DNA of 64,000 nt, taken from contig DDTK01000014.1 of the NCBI GenBank assembly GCA_002344065.1, positions 62,001 to 126,000 of the forward strand, read 5' to 3'. Under the pieces are notes generated by a model that saw only the letters and a program-made list of their open reading frames with translations, made no database searches and was not told the origin of the DNA. This document shows positions 17,594 through 25,413 of this stretch, in pieces. The first letter of the stretch is position 1. Each line of letters opens with the position of its first letter. Position numbers and translations under genes: made by a program. The DNA comes from Flammeovirgaceae bacterium UBA2366 (GTDB taxonomy: Bacteria; Bacteroidota; Bacteroidia; Cytophagales; Cyclobacteriaceae).

Positions 17594-17695
17594 CTATTCA
17601 TCGCCTAAAATTTGTGATGAGCTCTTTAAAATTAAGAGGATAAAGACGATCGAAATAATTAAGATACTAATTAAACTTAGTGCTAACATTTCCAT
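17594..17695 (-). CDS. Candidate 33-aa single-span membrane microprotein
   Basis: An ATG at 17695 opens a 33-codon frame: MEMLALSLISILIISIVFIL, then LILKSSSQILGDE and TAG. It is one continuous hydrophobic helix (about residues 4-22) followed by K and a polar tail, which is what a real small inner-membrane protein looks like. It stops 11 nt before a terminator pointing the same way and lies 119 nt downstream of the bestrophin gene on the same strand. Nothing else explains this stretch. The size and hydrophobicity could still be chance in AT-rich DNA. Confidence 0.5.
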   Translation of the reverse strand: MEMLALSLISILIISIVFILLILKSSSQILGDE

Positions 17696-17814
17696 ATTCA
17701 ATTTCTTAGTAACGAATTATCACAAACAAAAATTGCACCCAGGTAACCAAATTCTTATTGAGATGCTGAAAACTGTCAGTTTTAAAGTTGTTATGTAAAA
17801 ATGTCATGACAACA

Positions 17815-18750
17815 CTACATAACATAGTAGGCTCCTTCCATCTTCGGTAACTCAATATCAATACTTTTCAATTCAGTTTCCTCATTACGCTCACTTACCA
17901 TGTGCCGCAGTGTAATCTCAATAGAGCGGGCAATGGTAGTTACCGGTGTATCCGTAGGCTTATTATCGAACGGATCTTGGAGATGAATAGCCATTTTTTC
18001 GATCAAAAAGAAAACAGACGAAATGGTTATCACCAAAGGGGCTTCGATAAAACCGAAATACTCCGTTAATCCAAAAGGAAGCAAGAGCACAAACAAGTAC
18101 AACGCAAAGTGAATGTACAGGCTATACGTAGTTGGGAAGATAGTGTTTTTGATACGCTCACATTTTCCCATAGCATCGCACAAACGGCTTATGGTTTGAT
18201 CGATTTCTACCTGTTGATAGTTATTAATTTTTCCATCCTCCAACGCTCTTCGAATATCACGGCCATGCAACAAGAGCAATGCGTTTGGAACATGCTTATG
18301 ACGAGCCACAAACCTAAACTCCTCATCCGTGAGAAATTTTTTCACTGGCATTAAGGCATCGTGATTTCTGAGGAAATTACCCAAACTGTAGCACCACGCT
18401 GCCTGACGCATGGCAAATCTGTTTTTGAATTCAGTGGCTTGCTCAGGATATCCGACATCTTTATAAAATGTAATCACTTGCCGAACCAGTGTTCGGGAAT
18501 CATTTACGATAGCGCCCCAAATAATTCTGGCTTCCCACCAGCGATCATAAGCCTGATTAGAACGAAATGCGAGCAATAATGAAATAATAGTACCCACAAT
18601 AGCCGGTACTGCAATTGGTACATTAATATGATTGATATTAAGGTAATTATGAATCAATCCGAATGCCAACGCATAAATGCTAACGAAGATGAATTCAAAT
18701 TTTATCTTACCAATTACATACTTTATCGGTATGTCCCTTTTTAACAGCAT
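17815..18750 (-). CDS. Bestrophin family anion channel
   Basis: 311 aa, bestrophin/UPF0187 (YneE) family of pentameric chloride or anion channels in the inner membrane. Hydrophobic segments occur at about 20-38, 45-62, 205-225 and 230-250. The signature SNQAYDRWWEARIIWGAIVNDSRTLVRQ (given in part: AYDRWWEARIIWG) is clear. It follows the universal stress protein gene by 20 nt and is probably cotranscribed, which suggests a stress-related or ion-homeostasis role under the two-component system just upstream (inference). Confidence 0.9.
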   Translation of the reverse strand: MLLKRDIPIKYVIGKIKFEFIFVSIYALAFGLIHNYLNINHINVPIAVPAIVGTIISLLLAFRSNQAYDRWWEARIIWGAIVNDSRTLVRQVITFYKDVGYPEQATEFKNRFAMRQAAWCYSLGNFLRNHDALMPVKKFLTDEEFRFVARHKHVPNALLLLHGRDIRRALEDGKINNYQQVEIDQTISRLCDAMGKCERIKNTIFPTTYSLYIHFALYLFVLLLPFGLTEYFGFIEAPLVITISSVFFLIEKMAIHLQDPFDNKPTDTPVTTIARSIEITLRHMVSERNEETELKSIDIELPKMEGAYYVM

Positions 18751-18770
18751 ATGATTCTTTTTTAAAGTAT

Positions 18771-19499
18771 TTAATTATCAATCAAACTCAACACAGGCAC
18801 TCCCAACTTCTCTGCCAACGATACCTGCTCAACAACTTTCGTTGCTCCCCATCCCTTTCTTTCGGGTTTACGCGTTTCAACCAATAGATTAATGTTATTC
18901 TTCTCAATGGTCTCAACTAATTCAGGTGTAAGATCTTCCGTACGTTGCCCCTCCATCAATTTAGCTTGGCTCACTACCCGAATGGCAAAGTCTTTGTTTA
19001 GCATGTGTTGAATATCTTCCATAGAAATATGCGATGGGGAGTTATCAACATAAATGGCCTGATCAAGTGCCAATTCAGTAACACGCTCAGGTATGTGAAG
19101 TATAGGGCATTTACTGTTTAATAATGATTTTACAGCTTGCTTGTGAATGGAGCCGGTTTCATTTTTATACGAAGGTGTAAGTACCGTTAAACCGATGGTA
19201 TGATGATTCATGATGTTCCGTAAAAGCGGACCAGACATGCCATATTGGTGATGCACCTGAAGCGATACCTGATCAAATTCTGCCACAAAATTTCTGCACT
19301 CATCAAGAACTTTTTGTTCCTTAACAGACGTTTCTGCTCCTGATTTTGAAGAAAACAACAAATCAGTAATACCATCTGGCATTTCAGACAACATGAGCAA
19401 TACAATTTTTATATTGTCTTCACGAACATTTTTCACTACTGCACGTACAGCTTTTAGCGTGTCGTGCTTCAGTGTTGTTGGGATAAGAATGTTTTTCAT
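18771..19499 (-). CDS. Universal stress protein family protein
   Basis: 242 aa. It starts MKNILIPTTLKHDTLKAVRAV, the first Usp strand and helix, and residues about 115-150 carry the Usp C-terminal helix and strand (HKQAVKSLLNSKCPILHIPE). The second half looks like a degenerate second Usp unit. The glycine-rich ATP loop is not obvious, so nucleotide binding is doubtful. First gene of a USP-bestrophin unit; a 12-bp direct repeat lies 66-101 nt upstream. Confidence 0.85.
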   Translation of the reverse strand: MKNILIPTTLKHDTLKAVRAVVKNVREDNIKIVLLMLSEMPDGITDLLFSSKSGAETSVKEQKVLDECRNFVAEFDQVSLQVHHQYGMSGPLLRNIMNHHTIGLTVLTPSYKNETGSIHKQAVKSLLNSKCPILHIPERVTELALDQAIYVDNSPSHISMEDIQHMLNKDFAIRVVSQAKLMEGQRTEDLTPELVETIEKNNINLLVETRKPERKGWGATKVVEQVSLAEKLGVPVLSLIDN

Positions 19500-19565
19500 A
19501 GCGCTTTTGTTTTGGTGAATGATATATCAAATAAACTGCACCTACCTAAAAGCGAGCTTAAACTA

Positions 19566-19600
19566 AGATTAGAATTTCTTAAGAATTCAGATTAGAATTT
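19566..19600. promoter_or_regulatory. 12-bp direct repeat, candidate response-regulator site
   Basis: AGATTAGAATTT occurs at 19566-19577 and again at 19589-19600, a 23-bp period (about two helical turns), with the palindrome TTCTTAAGAA between. It sits in the 102-bp gap between the sensor kinase stop and the universal stress gene start. OmpR-family regulators bind direct repeats, and one is encoded next door. Confidence 0.45.
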
Positions 19601-19601
19601 T

Positions 19602-20957
19602 TTAATGAGGGCGCGTGAACCGAATTATCACTACAGTTCCCTTCCCTTGCTCAGATTGAATTGAAATTTCTCCATGATGCATCCGGATAATTTTTTGTGC
19701 GATGGGTAATCCTAATCCATAACCAGCGTAGCGGGTTGCATTTTTTCCACGAAAGAATGGCTCAAAGAGATGCGGCACATCTTCTTTTGGGATACCAATG
19801 CCAATATCATTTATCACTATGGAAATGGCTGTTTCATCTGCCGTCAAGGAAACAAAAACCTCTTGATTATCGGAGTACTTCACGGCATTACTGATAATAT
19901 TCATCAAGGCAAGGCTAAGCAAAGGCTTGTTACACGGAAGTGTTAGTAACACATCATCATCCTGATTTTCACCCATCCGGAAATGTACTTTGTTATCGGG
20001 GTATCGAATGTTCAAATCACCCATGATCTCCAGCATTACTTCGTCCATACGGGCTATGTCCAGTACTTGCTTTTCACCATCGTACCCGGTTTGTGTAAGT
20101 TTCAATAAACTTTCTGTCAGACTGGCCAATTTCTGGGCATAGCCCGAAATGTTTTGCAGCGCTTCTTCATACTCATGTGGTTCGCGCTTTTTACTGAGTA
20201 GTATCTCCGCCTCAGCCATAATGGTGGCAATGGGCGTTTTTAATTCGTGCGAAGCATTATTGATAAAATTGTTCTGAATTTCAAAAGAGGTTTCTAACCG
20301 ATCCAGCATATTGTTGAACGTCTGCTTTAATTCTTCAATCTCATCAACCGATTTCAATAATGGCAATCGCTTGTGCAGGTTAGAGGCACTGATTCGATTC
20401 ACCTCACGGGTAATTAATGAAATAGGCTTTACAACGCGATAGGCAAACACACCACCTACCAACACCGCAAATAATACTGAACCCAATGTGCCAAAAATCA
20501 AAACTGTACGCAGAAATATAATTCGTTCCTTACCTAGATCATCACGCGCAGTTACAATAACTATAAATGACTCATCGTCATCGTAGAAGAGCTGACCATA
20601 GTAGAATACATAGTCGTTTACACTCCAGGCTGATGATCGTTGTAATACCTCACGATAAAACTGATGGGGCAAACTCAGACGAATATCGTATTCCAGCGTT
20701 CCTGCGTCTGTATTCACCTTCAATACATAGTCCTGTTCATCGGCCAACGGATCAAGGTATTCCTCCTTCAACGACCGCATACGATCATCATTTTGTTGAT
20801 AGCCTTGCGCGACAATACTGGCCCTGTCTTTTAAACGGCTGACGAAATATTGTTGTTTATTAGCCTTTACCAGGAAGAAAACTACCGTGCACAAAAGTAT
20901 TACCGTGAAGGCGGTAAAGGCTGCATAGGTAAGCGCTATTTTAGTCCGCGTTTTCAT
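19602..20957 (-). CDS. Sensor histidine kinase (HAMP, HisKA, HATPase)
   Basis: 451 aa. TM1 at 7-30, a periplasmic sensor region at 31-146, TM2 at about 147-173, HAMP at 174-226 (VVKPISLITREVNRISASN). The H-box FINNASHELKTPIATIMAEA has phospho-acceptor H237. The ATP domain has N (LMNIISNAVKYSDN), G1 (NDIGIGIPKED) and G2 (GYGLGLPIAQKI). It overlaps its partner regulator by 17 nt, so the pair is translationally coupled. The architecture resembles the CusS/ArlS class; the stimulus is unknown. Confidence 0.95.
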   Translation of the reverse strand: MKTRTKIALTYAAFTAFTVILLCTVVFFLVKANKQQYFVSRLKDRASIVAQGYQQNDDRMRSLKEEYLDPLADEQDYVLKVNTDAGTLEYDIRLSLPHQFYREVLQRSSAWSVNDYVFYYGQLFYDDDESFIVIVTARDDLGKERIIFLRTVLIFGTLGSVLFAVLVGGVFAYRVVKPISLITREVNRISASNLHKRLPLLKSVDEIEELKQTFNNMLDRLETSFEIQNNFINNASHELKTPIATIMAEAEILLSKKREPHEYEEALQNISGYAQKLASLTESLLKLTQTGYDGEKQVLDIARMDEVMLEIMGDLNIRYPDNKVHFRMGENQDDDVLLTLPCNKPLLSLALMNIISNAVKYSDNQEVFVSLTADETAISIVINDIGIGIPKEDVPHLFEPFFRGKNATRYAGYGLGLPIAQKIIRMHHGEISIQSEQGKGTVVIIRFTRPH

Positions 20958-21639
20958 CTACCGCTTCATTGCGGATAACATAGCCTAACCCTTTAATGGT
21001 GTGGATAAGTTTTTCCTTAAATGGCTTATCGATTTTTTTTCGGAGATAGTTTATATAAACATCCACCACATTGGTACTCATGTCAAAACGAATGTCCCAA
21101 ACATTTTCAAGTAGCTGATTACGACTAAGCACAATACCCTTGTTGCGTGCCATATACTCCAGCAGCCTAAACTCCATGGCGGTAAGCTTAATGGGTTTTC
21201 CATCACGACTAACTACTTTTGCCACGCGATCAACCACGAGGTCAGCTATCTTCAGGGCATTCGCTTCCCGCTCAGAATAATTGGCACGCCTGGTAAGTGC
21301 GCGAACGCGGGCATCCAGTTCAGAAAATTTAAACGGTTTAACCAGGTAATCGTCTGCTCCGCTATCCAAGCCGGTAACAATATTTTCATTGCTGCCAAGT
21401 GCCGTGAGTAAAAGTATCGGTACAAAATTTTTGGCCGATCGGATGCGCCTGCAGATTTCCAATCCGTTTATATCGGGCAACATGATATCCAGTATCACCA
21501 CATCAAACTGATGGCGCGATGCCATATCCCAGCCGGTATTTCCATCCATGGCAACGCTTACTTCGTAGTTCCTCTCTGCGAATCCTTTTCGCATCAGTGC
21601 AAGTAAGTTAGGCTCATCTTCAACAACCAGTATTTTCAT
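20941..21639 (-). CDS. OmpR-family response regulator
   Basis: 232 aa from ATG 21639; the longer frame lacks family support. Receiver domain: acidic pair E7/D8, phospho-acceptor D51 (VVILDIMLPD), K101 (LVKPFKF). The C-terminal winged helix (LTAMEFRLLEYMARNKGIVL, TNVVDVYINYLRKKID, IHTIKGLGYVIR) is complete. It forms a two-component system with the overlapping kinase. A plausible target is the downstream universal-stress/bestrophin operon. Confidence 0.96.
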   Translation of the reverse strand: MKILVVEDEPNLLALMRKGFAERNYEVSVAMDGNTGWDMASRHQFDVVILDIMLPDINGLEICRRIRSAKNFVPILLLTALGSNENIVTGLDSGADDYLVKPFKFSELDARVRALTRRANYSEREANALKIADLVVDRVAKVVSRDGKPIKLTAMEFRLLEYMARNKGIVLSRNQLLENVWDIRFDMSTNVVDVYINYLRKKIDKPFKEKLIHTIKGLGYVIRNEAVDENAD

Positions 21640-21791
21640 AATTATATTCGCTTTACTAGCAAACAAGAGCAACCTAAAATGGTTTTGTTCTTTATCTCTT
21701 CAGATTTGCAGGAAGACAAGCGTTGAAAATAATAAAAAAAACCGAGTTTGTTGTTTCGCGGATTGCGTTAAATAAAATCAGTTATTCGATT

Positions 21792-22325
21792 TCATGCTGG
21801 TAGAATTTTGTTTTTCCGTAAAATGCCCGCGCTGATTAAGGTAATCATCAGTCCCACAGGTAATATTTCAGTCAACGTAAATCCAAAGCGAACGAAAAAA
21901 TTATTTTTATAAAGTTCACCCATTGTCTTCTGATCCTTCCGCATCTCAGCGAGTTCAGTCTCTGTAGCACCATTCTTGATCATGTTATCAAGCTGGCCTT
22001 GCTGCCATTGCTCCATAAAATCACTATCCGTCAGGCTGTAGTATCCTTCCCAGGTTAACGCATACAAAACTGATGCGATGAGCGTAATAAAAATACCAAT
22101 CTTAAATGCCGTTATAAAAGTGATTGACCCCTTAAGATGTTGATCGCGATAAGATTTAATGGCAAAAAAAATGAGTGACAGGGCAATTATCATGGTGGTA
22201 AAACCTACATACACCCCATTATCCATGTTCAGTATACCCTTCTCAAAAAGAGGTTGCTGAACCAACAACATTACAGAAACAATAACACCGGCTATGAAGC
22301 CATACGCGAGAACTAGTTTTTTCAT
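21792..22325 (-). CDS. DUF4199 membrane protein
   Basis: 177 aa from ATG 22325. Four hydrophobic helices (about 4-22, 38-57, 72-92, 150-169) with a charged loop at 100-140 match the Bacteroidota DUF4199 family. The segment IKSYRDQHLKGSITFITAFKIG is characteristic. The function is unknown. These proteins are often encoded near LuxR-type regulators, as here (109 bp away). Confidence 0.88.
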   Translation of the reverse strand: MKKLVLAYGFIAGVIVSVMLLVQQPLFEKGILNMDNGVYVGFTTMIIALSLIFFAIKSYRDQHLKGSITFITAFKIGIFITLIASVLYALTWEGYYSLTDSDFMEQWQQGQLDNMIKNGATETELAEMRKDQKTMGELYKNNFFVRFGFTLTEILPVGLMITLISAGILRKNKILPA

Positions 22326-22334
22326 AGGATTTTG

Positions 22335-22360
22335 GTTTTGACTCAAAACAATCTCAAAAT
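22335..22360. promoter_or_regulatory. Palindrome and direct repeat before the DUF4199 gene
   Basis: GTTTTGACTCAAAAC (22335-22349) is a perfect 15-bp palindrome with one central base, 10 nt before the ATG. On the minus strand TTTTGAG is also repeated with an 11-bp period. It is a candidate operator, possibly for the neighbouring LuxR-type protein. Confidence 0.3.
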
Positions 22361-22434
22361 GCCGTTAAACCGCTCACCCAAAAGGATGATTTGATGAAAA
22401 GTTAAGCGGAATAGTTCTAAAGCAGGATATGCAT

Positions 22435-22866
22435 TTAGGGAATCAGCTGAAGTTCTTTGGCTCGCTGGATGGCTTGTGTGCGCCTTTTGGCATCCAGTTT
22501 TACAAAAAGATTGGCGGTGTGTGTTTTTACTGTATTTAATGATACAAAAAGCTTATCTGCAATTTCCTGGTTAGATAAACCCTTTGCCATTAACTCCAGC
22601 ACCTCATATTCGCGCTTGCTGATGCCGGTTTCTGTTAAAATCCTTTCGTTGACTTTAAACTCACCAACTGGAGGAGCAATAAAAACTTTTTTCCTTCTGG
22701 TGAATTTGTTACCAACCCAGATGCCCAGTATAGTAAACAATAGACCGATTATCCCGATATAAATTTCAACCGAAAGCTGGTGATAAAAGAATTTATACTC
22801 CAGCATTTTTAGCATGAAAACTGCCGCAGCTAAAACTAGGCCATAGATGAAAATAGTTCGAGTCAT
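22435..22866 (-). CDS. Membrane-anchored LuxR-type transcriptional regulator
   Basis: 143 aa. Two N-terminal membrane helices (about 4-19 and 34-52) and then a GerE/LuxR helix-turn-helix at about 80-140 (LTETGISKREYEVLELMAKG, LFVSLNTVKTHTANLFVKL). There is no receiver domain, so this is a membrane-tethered regulator or a two-helix signalling protein. The gene follows yifB by 13 nt and precedes DUF4199, a pairing repeated in other Bacteroidota to my knowledge. Confidence 0.88.
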   Translation of the reverse strand: MTRTIFIYGLVLAAAVFMLKMLEYKFFYHQLSVEIYIGIIGLLFTILGIWVGNKFTRRKKVFIAPPVGEFKVNERILTETGISKREYEVLELMAKGLSNQEIADKLFVSLNTVKTHTANLFVKLDAKRRTQAIQRAKELQLIP

Positions 22867-22879
22867 AATTAATAGGAAG

Positions 22880-24418
22880 CTACCCAGCCCACCCTTCTCT
22901 ATCCAAACTCCTATACTGTATAGCTTCCGCTAAATGCTCTACCCGAATGTCATCGGATGAAGCCAGGTCGGCAATGGTGCGGGACACTTTTAAAATGCGA
23001 TCGTAAGCACGAGCCGAAAGACCGAGTTTTTCCATAGCGGTTTTCAACAGTGCTCTTCCCGAATCGTTGATCATACATATTTCTTTCACCACATTGGAGG
23101 GCATCATGGCGTTGCAGTAAATATCTTTCTGTTCCTTAAACCGTGCTGACTGTATTTCTCTAGCGTTGATTACCCGCTGGCGAATCTGCTCACTGGTTTC
23201 AACGGTACGTTTAGCAGTCATCTCATCAAAACTCACGGGCACCACTTCCACATGCAGGTCAATCCGGTCGAGCAAAGGGCCACTCACACGGCTCAGGTAA
23301 CGCTGCACCACGCCAGGGCCACACACACATTCCTTCTCAGGATGGTTATAATATCCACAAGGACACGGATTCATACTGGCCACCAACATAAAGTTGGCGG
23401 GATAATCAATAGAAACTTTTGCGCGTGAAATCGTAACCCTTCTTTCCTCCATCGGCTGGCGCATCACTTCCAGTACCGTACGCTTGAATTCAGGAAGTTC
23501 ATCAAGAAACAAAACACCGTTATTGGCTAATGAAATTTCCCCGGGTTGTGGATTACCTCCACCACCCACGAGTGCGACATCTGAAATAGTATGATGTGGT
23601 GAGCGAAACGGTCGGGTTGCAACCAATGCAGTGTCGCGGTTAAGTTTTCCGGCAACAGAATGAATTTTTGTTGTCTCTAATGCCTCGTTCAGCGAAAGCG
23701 GTGGAAGTATAGTGGGCAGCCGTTTGGCCAGCATAGTTTTACCGGCACCGGGCGGACCAATCATAATTACATTATGCCCACCTGCTGCGGCAATCTCCAT
23801 CGCACGCTTTATGTTTTCCTGACCTTGTACATCGCTGAAGTCTGAGTCATAATCATTGAGTTGTGCAGAAAAAATTTCTTTGGCACTTACCTGTACAGGT
23901 TGCAGGGTAACTTTTTCTTCAAGAAAGTCGATGGCTTCTTTTAATGTAGCCACACCATAAACCGGCAGCCCATCCACAATGGCTGCTTCGCGTTCATTGT
24001 CTTTTGGAAGAATGAATCCTTTAACCCCTTCGTTGCGTGCTTGTATGGCGATGGGCAAAACACCTTTAATGGGGCGGAGTGTTCCATCCAATGCCAACTC
24101 CCCCATAATCACAAATTCCTCCAGCTTTTCGGTTTCAATCTGACCGGAAGCTTTTAACACACACAGGGCAATGGGTAAATCGTATGCTGAACCTTCTTTG
24201 CGAATATCCGCGGGCGCCAGGTTCACCACGGTTTTCTCCCGTGGCATGAAATAGCGAAACTGTTTTACAGAAGATTCAATGCGGTGTTCGCTTTCTTTGA
24301 TGGCGCTATCCGGGAGGCCACTCATCCAAAAACGCGTGCCTTGCCCTACGTTAACTTCTACGGTAATGGTTCGGGCATCTACACCAAACACTGCGCAGCC
24401 GTAGGTCTTCGCCAGCAT
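22880..24418 (-). CDS. YifB/ComM-type Mg-chelatase-like AAA+ ATPase
   Basis: 512 aa. N-terminal Lon-like (ChlI) domain, then the Mg-chelatase AAA+ core with Walker A MIGPPGAGKTMLAKRL (about residue 216-231), Walker B GVLFLDELPEF, sensor NPCPCGYY and the C-terminal domain. Homologues (ComM) promote branch migration in natural transformation. The gene begins 3 nt after the gmhA stop. Confidence 0.95.
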   Translation of the reverse strand: MLAKTYGCAVFGVDARTITVEVNVGQGTRFWMSGLPDSAIKESEHRIESSVKQFRYFMPREKTVVNLAPADIRKEGSAYDLPIALCVLKASGQIETEKLEEFVIMGELALDGTLRPIKGVLPIAIQARNEGVKGFILPKDNEREAAIVDGLPVYGVATLKEAIDFLEEKVTLQPVQVSAKEIFSAQLNDYDSDFSDVQGQENIKRAMEIAAAGGHNVIMIGPPGAGKTMLAKRLPTILPPLSLNEALETTKIHSVAGKLNRDTALVATRPFRSPHHTISDVALVGGGGNPQPGEISLANNGVLFLDELPEFKRTVLEVMRQPMEERRVTISRAKVSIDYPANFMLVASMNPCPCGYYNHPEKECVCGPGVVQRYLSRVSGPLLDRIDLHVEVVPVSFDEMTAKRTVETSEQIRQRVINAREIQSARFKEQKDIYCNAMMPSNVVKEICMINDSGRALLKTAMEKLGLSARAYDRILKVSRTIADLASSDDIRVEHLAEAIQYRSLDREGWAG

Positions 24419-24420
24419 AC

Positions 24421-24996
24421 TTACACGTGCTTTTCGAGAAGGACGATTAATACATGGACAATCTTGTAATGAATTTCATGAATCCGATCGGCAAAACCGA
24501 AATGGGCAACGCGAATTTCCACATCGGCCTGTGCGGCCAGTTTGCCACCATTCTTCCCGGTTAAGGCAATAACTTTCATTCCCTTGGCTCTGGCCGATTG
24601 TGCCGCCTGAATTACGTTAGCTGAGTTGCCGCTGGTACTCACTGCCAGTAAAACATCATTTGGCTGACCGATGGCGTCAACAAAGCGGGAGAAGATAAAA
24701 TCATAGCCATACTCATTGCCCACGCATGACATATGCCCCGGATCGGAAATAGAAAGCGCAGGAATCGGATTTCTGTTCTCACGGTAACGACCGGTAAGTT
24801 CTTCGGCAAAGTGCATGGCTACACAATGCGAACCTCCATTACCACAAGCGATAATTTTTCCTCCCTTGTTAACTGCGTTAATCATAACCTGCGCAGCCTC
24901 ATCAATTTTGAGGTAGTTGGCAGGTTCATTTAAAAAGTTATCGAGTACGGTTGCCGATTGTTGCAATTCCGTTGTAATAATATGACGGTTGTCCAT
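24421..24996 (-). CDS. gmhA: Sedoheptulose-7-phosphate isomerase (SIS domain)
   Basis: 191 aa. A single SIS domain of the GmhA/LpcA type: GKIIACGNGGSHCVAMHFAEEL near 50-70 and LLAVSTSGNSANVIQAAQ near 117-134. GmhA converts sedoheptulose 7-phosphate to D-glycero-D-manno-heptose 7-phosphate for LPS core or surface heptose. Next to an MsbA-like exporter and a Wzi/RemB-like protein, it suits envelope glycan synthesis. DiaA-like SIS proteins are the main alternative. Confidence 0.88.
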   Translation of the reverse strand: MDNRHIITTELQQSATVLDNFLNEPANYLKIDEAAQVMINAVNKGGKIIACGNGGSHCVAMHFAEELTGRYRENRNPIPALSISDPGHMSCVGNEYGYDFIFSRFVDAIGQPNDVLLAVSTSGNSANVIQAAQSARAKGMKVIALTGKNGGKLAAQADVEIRVAHFGFADRIHEIHYKIVHVLIVLLEKHV

Positions 24997-24997
24997 T

Positions 24998-25324
24998 TTA
25001 GTTTGTTGGAGGTTGGGGCACTGGTTTGTTCTTCGCAGCTTCCTGCAGGTCGTACAACTTTGCTTTTAGATTATTGAGTTCTTTCGTTAGTTCATCCTTC
25101 TCGCGTTGATTTCTGCGGTTGTCACGATAATGAAGAATGACATTGGCAACCATAAGAAACAAGAGAATAAGCGAACCATATTTCAACATCCAGATTTTTC
25201 CCTGCATCTGGAAGAGAAACGCTACGTTTTCCTTTTGGCCATCCATATACAGGCTGAATAAAAAAATAAACAGATGAAGCGCCCCGAAAACGGAGTAGAA
25301 GATGAGACGGTTCTTTTTCATCAT
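24998..25324 (-). CDS. Small two-helix membrane protein with coiled coil
   Basis: 108 aa. Hydrophobic helices at about 6-26 and 47-64, then a basic juncture (HYRDNRRNQREKDEL), a coiled coil (about 72-98) and a Pro-rich tail PVPQPPTN. No family recognised. It overlaps neither neighbour and lies 1 nt before gmhA, inside the minus-strand operon. Confidence 0.75.
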   Translation of the reverse strand: MMKKNRLIFYSVFGALHLFIFLFSLYMDGQKENVAFLFQMQGKIWMLKYGSLILLFLMVANVILHYRDNRRNQREKDELTKELNNLKAKLYDLQEAAKNKPVPQPPTN

Positions 25325-25413
25325 GGCCTTTTTAGATTGAGTGACAAACTTAGCTTTTTAACTAAAACCAAAAAATACAAAATCACCCGAAAACTTGCAC
25401 AAAAAGCACGATC

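Noticed and set aside
17586..17798. 70-aa plus-strand frame after the SpoU gene
   Set aside because: Basic, repetitive product, no start signal, overlaps the terminator; the opposite strand has a better microprotein with a terminator.
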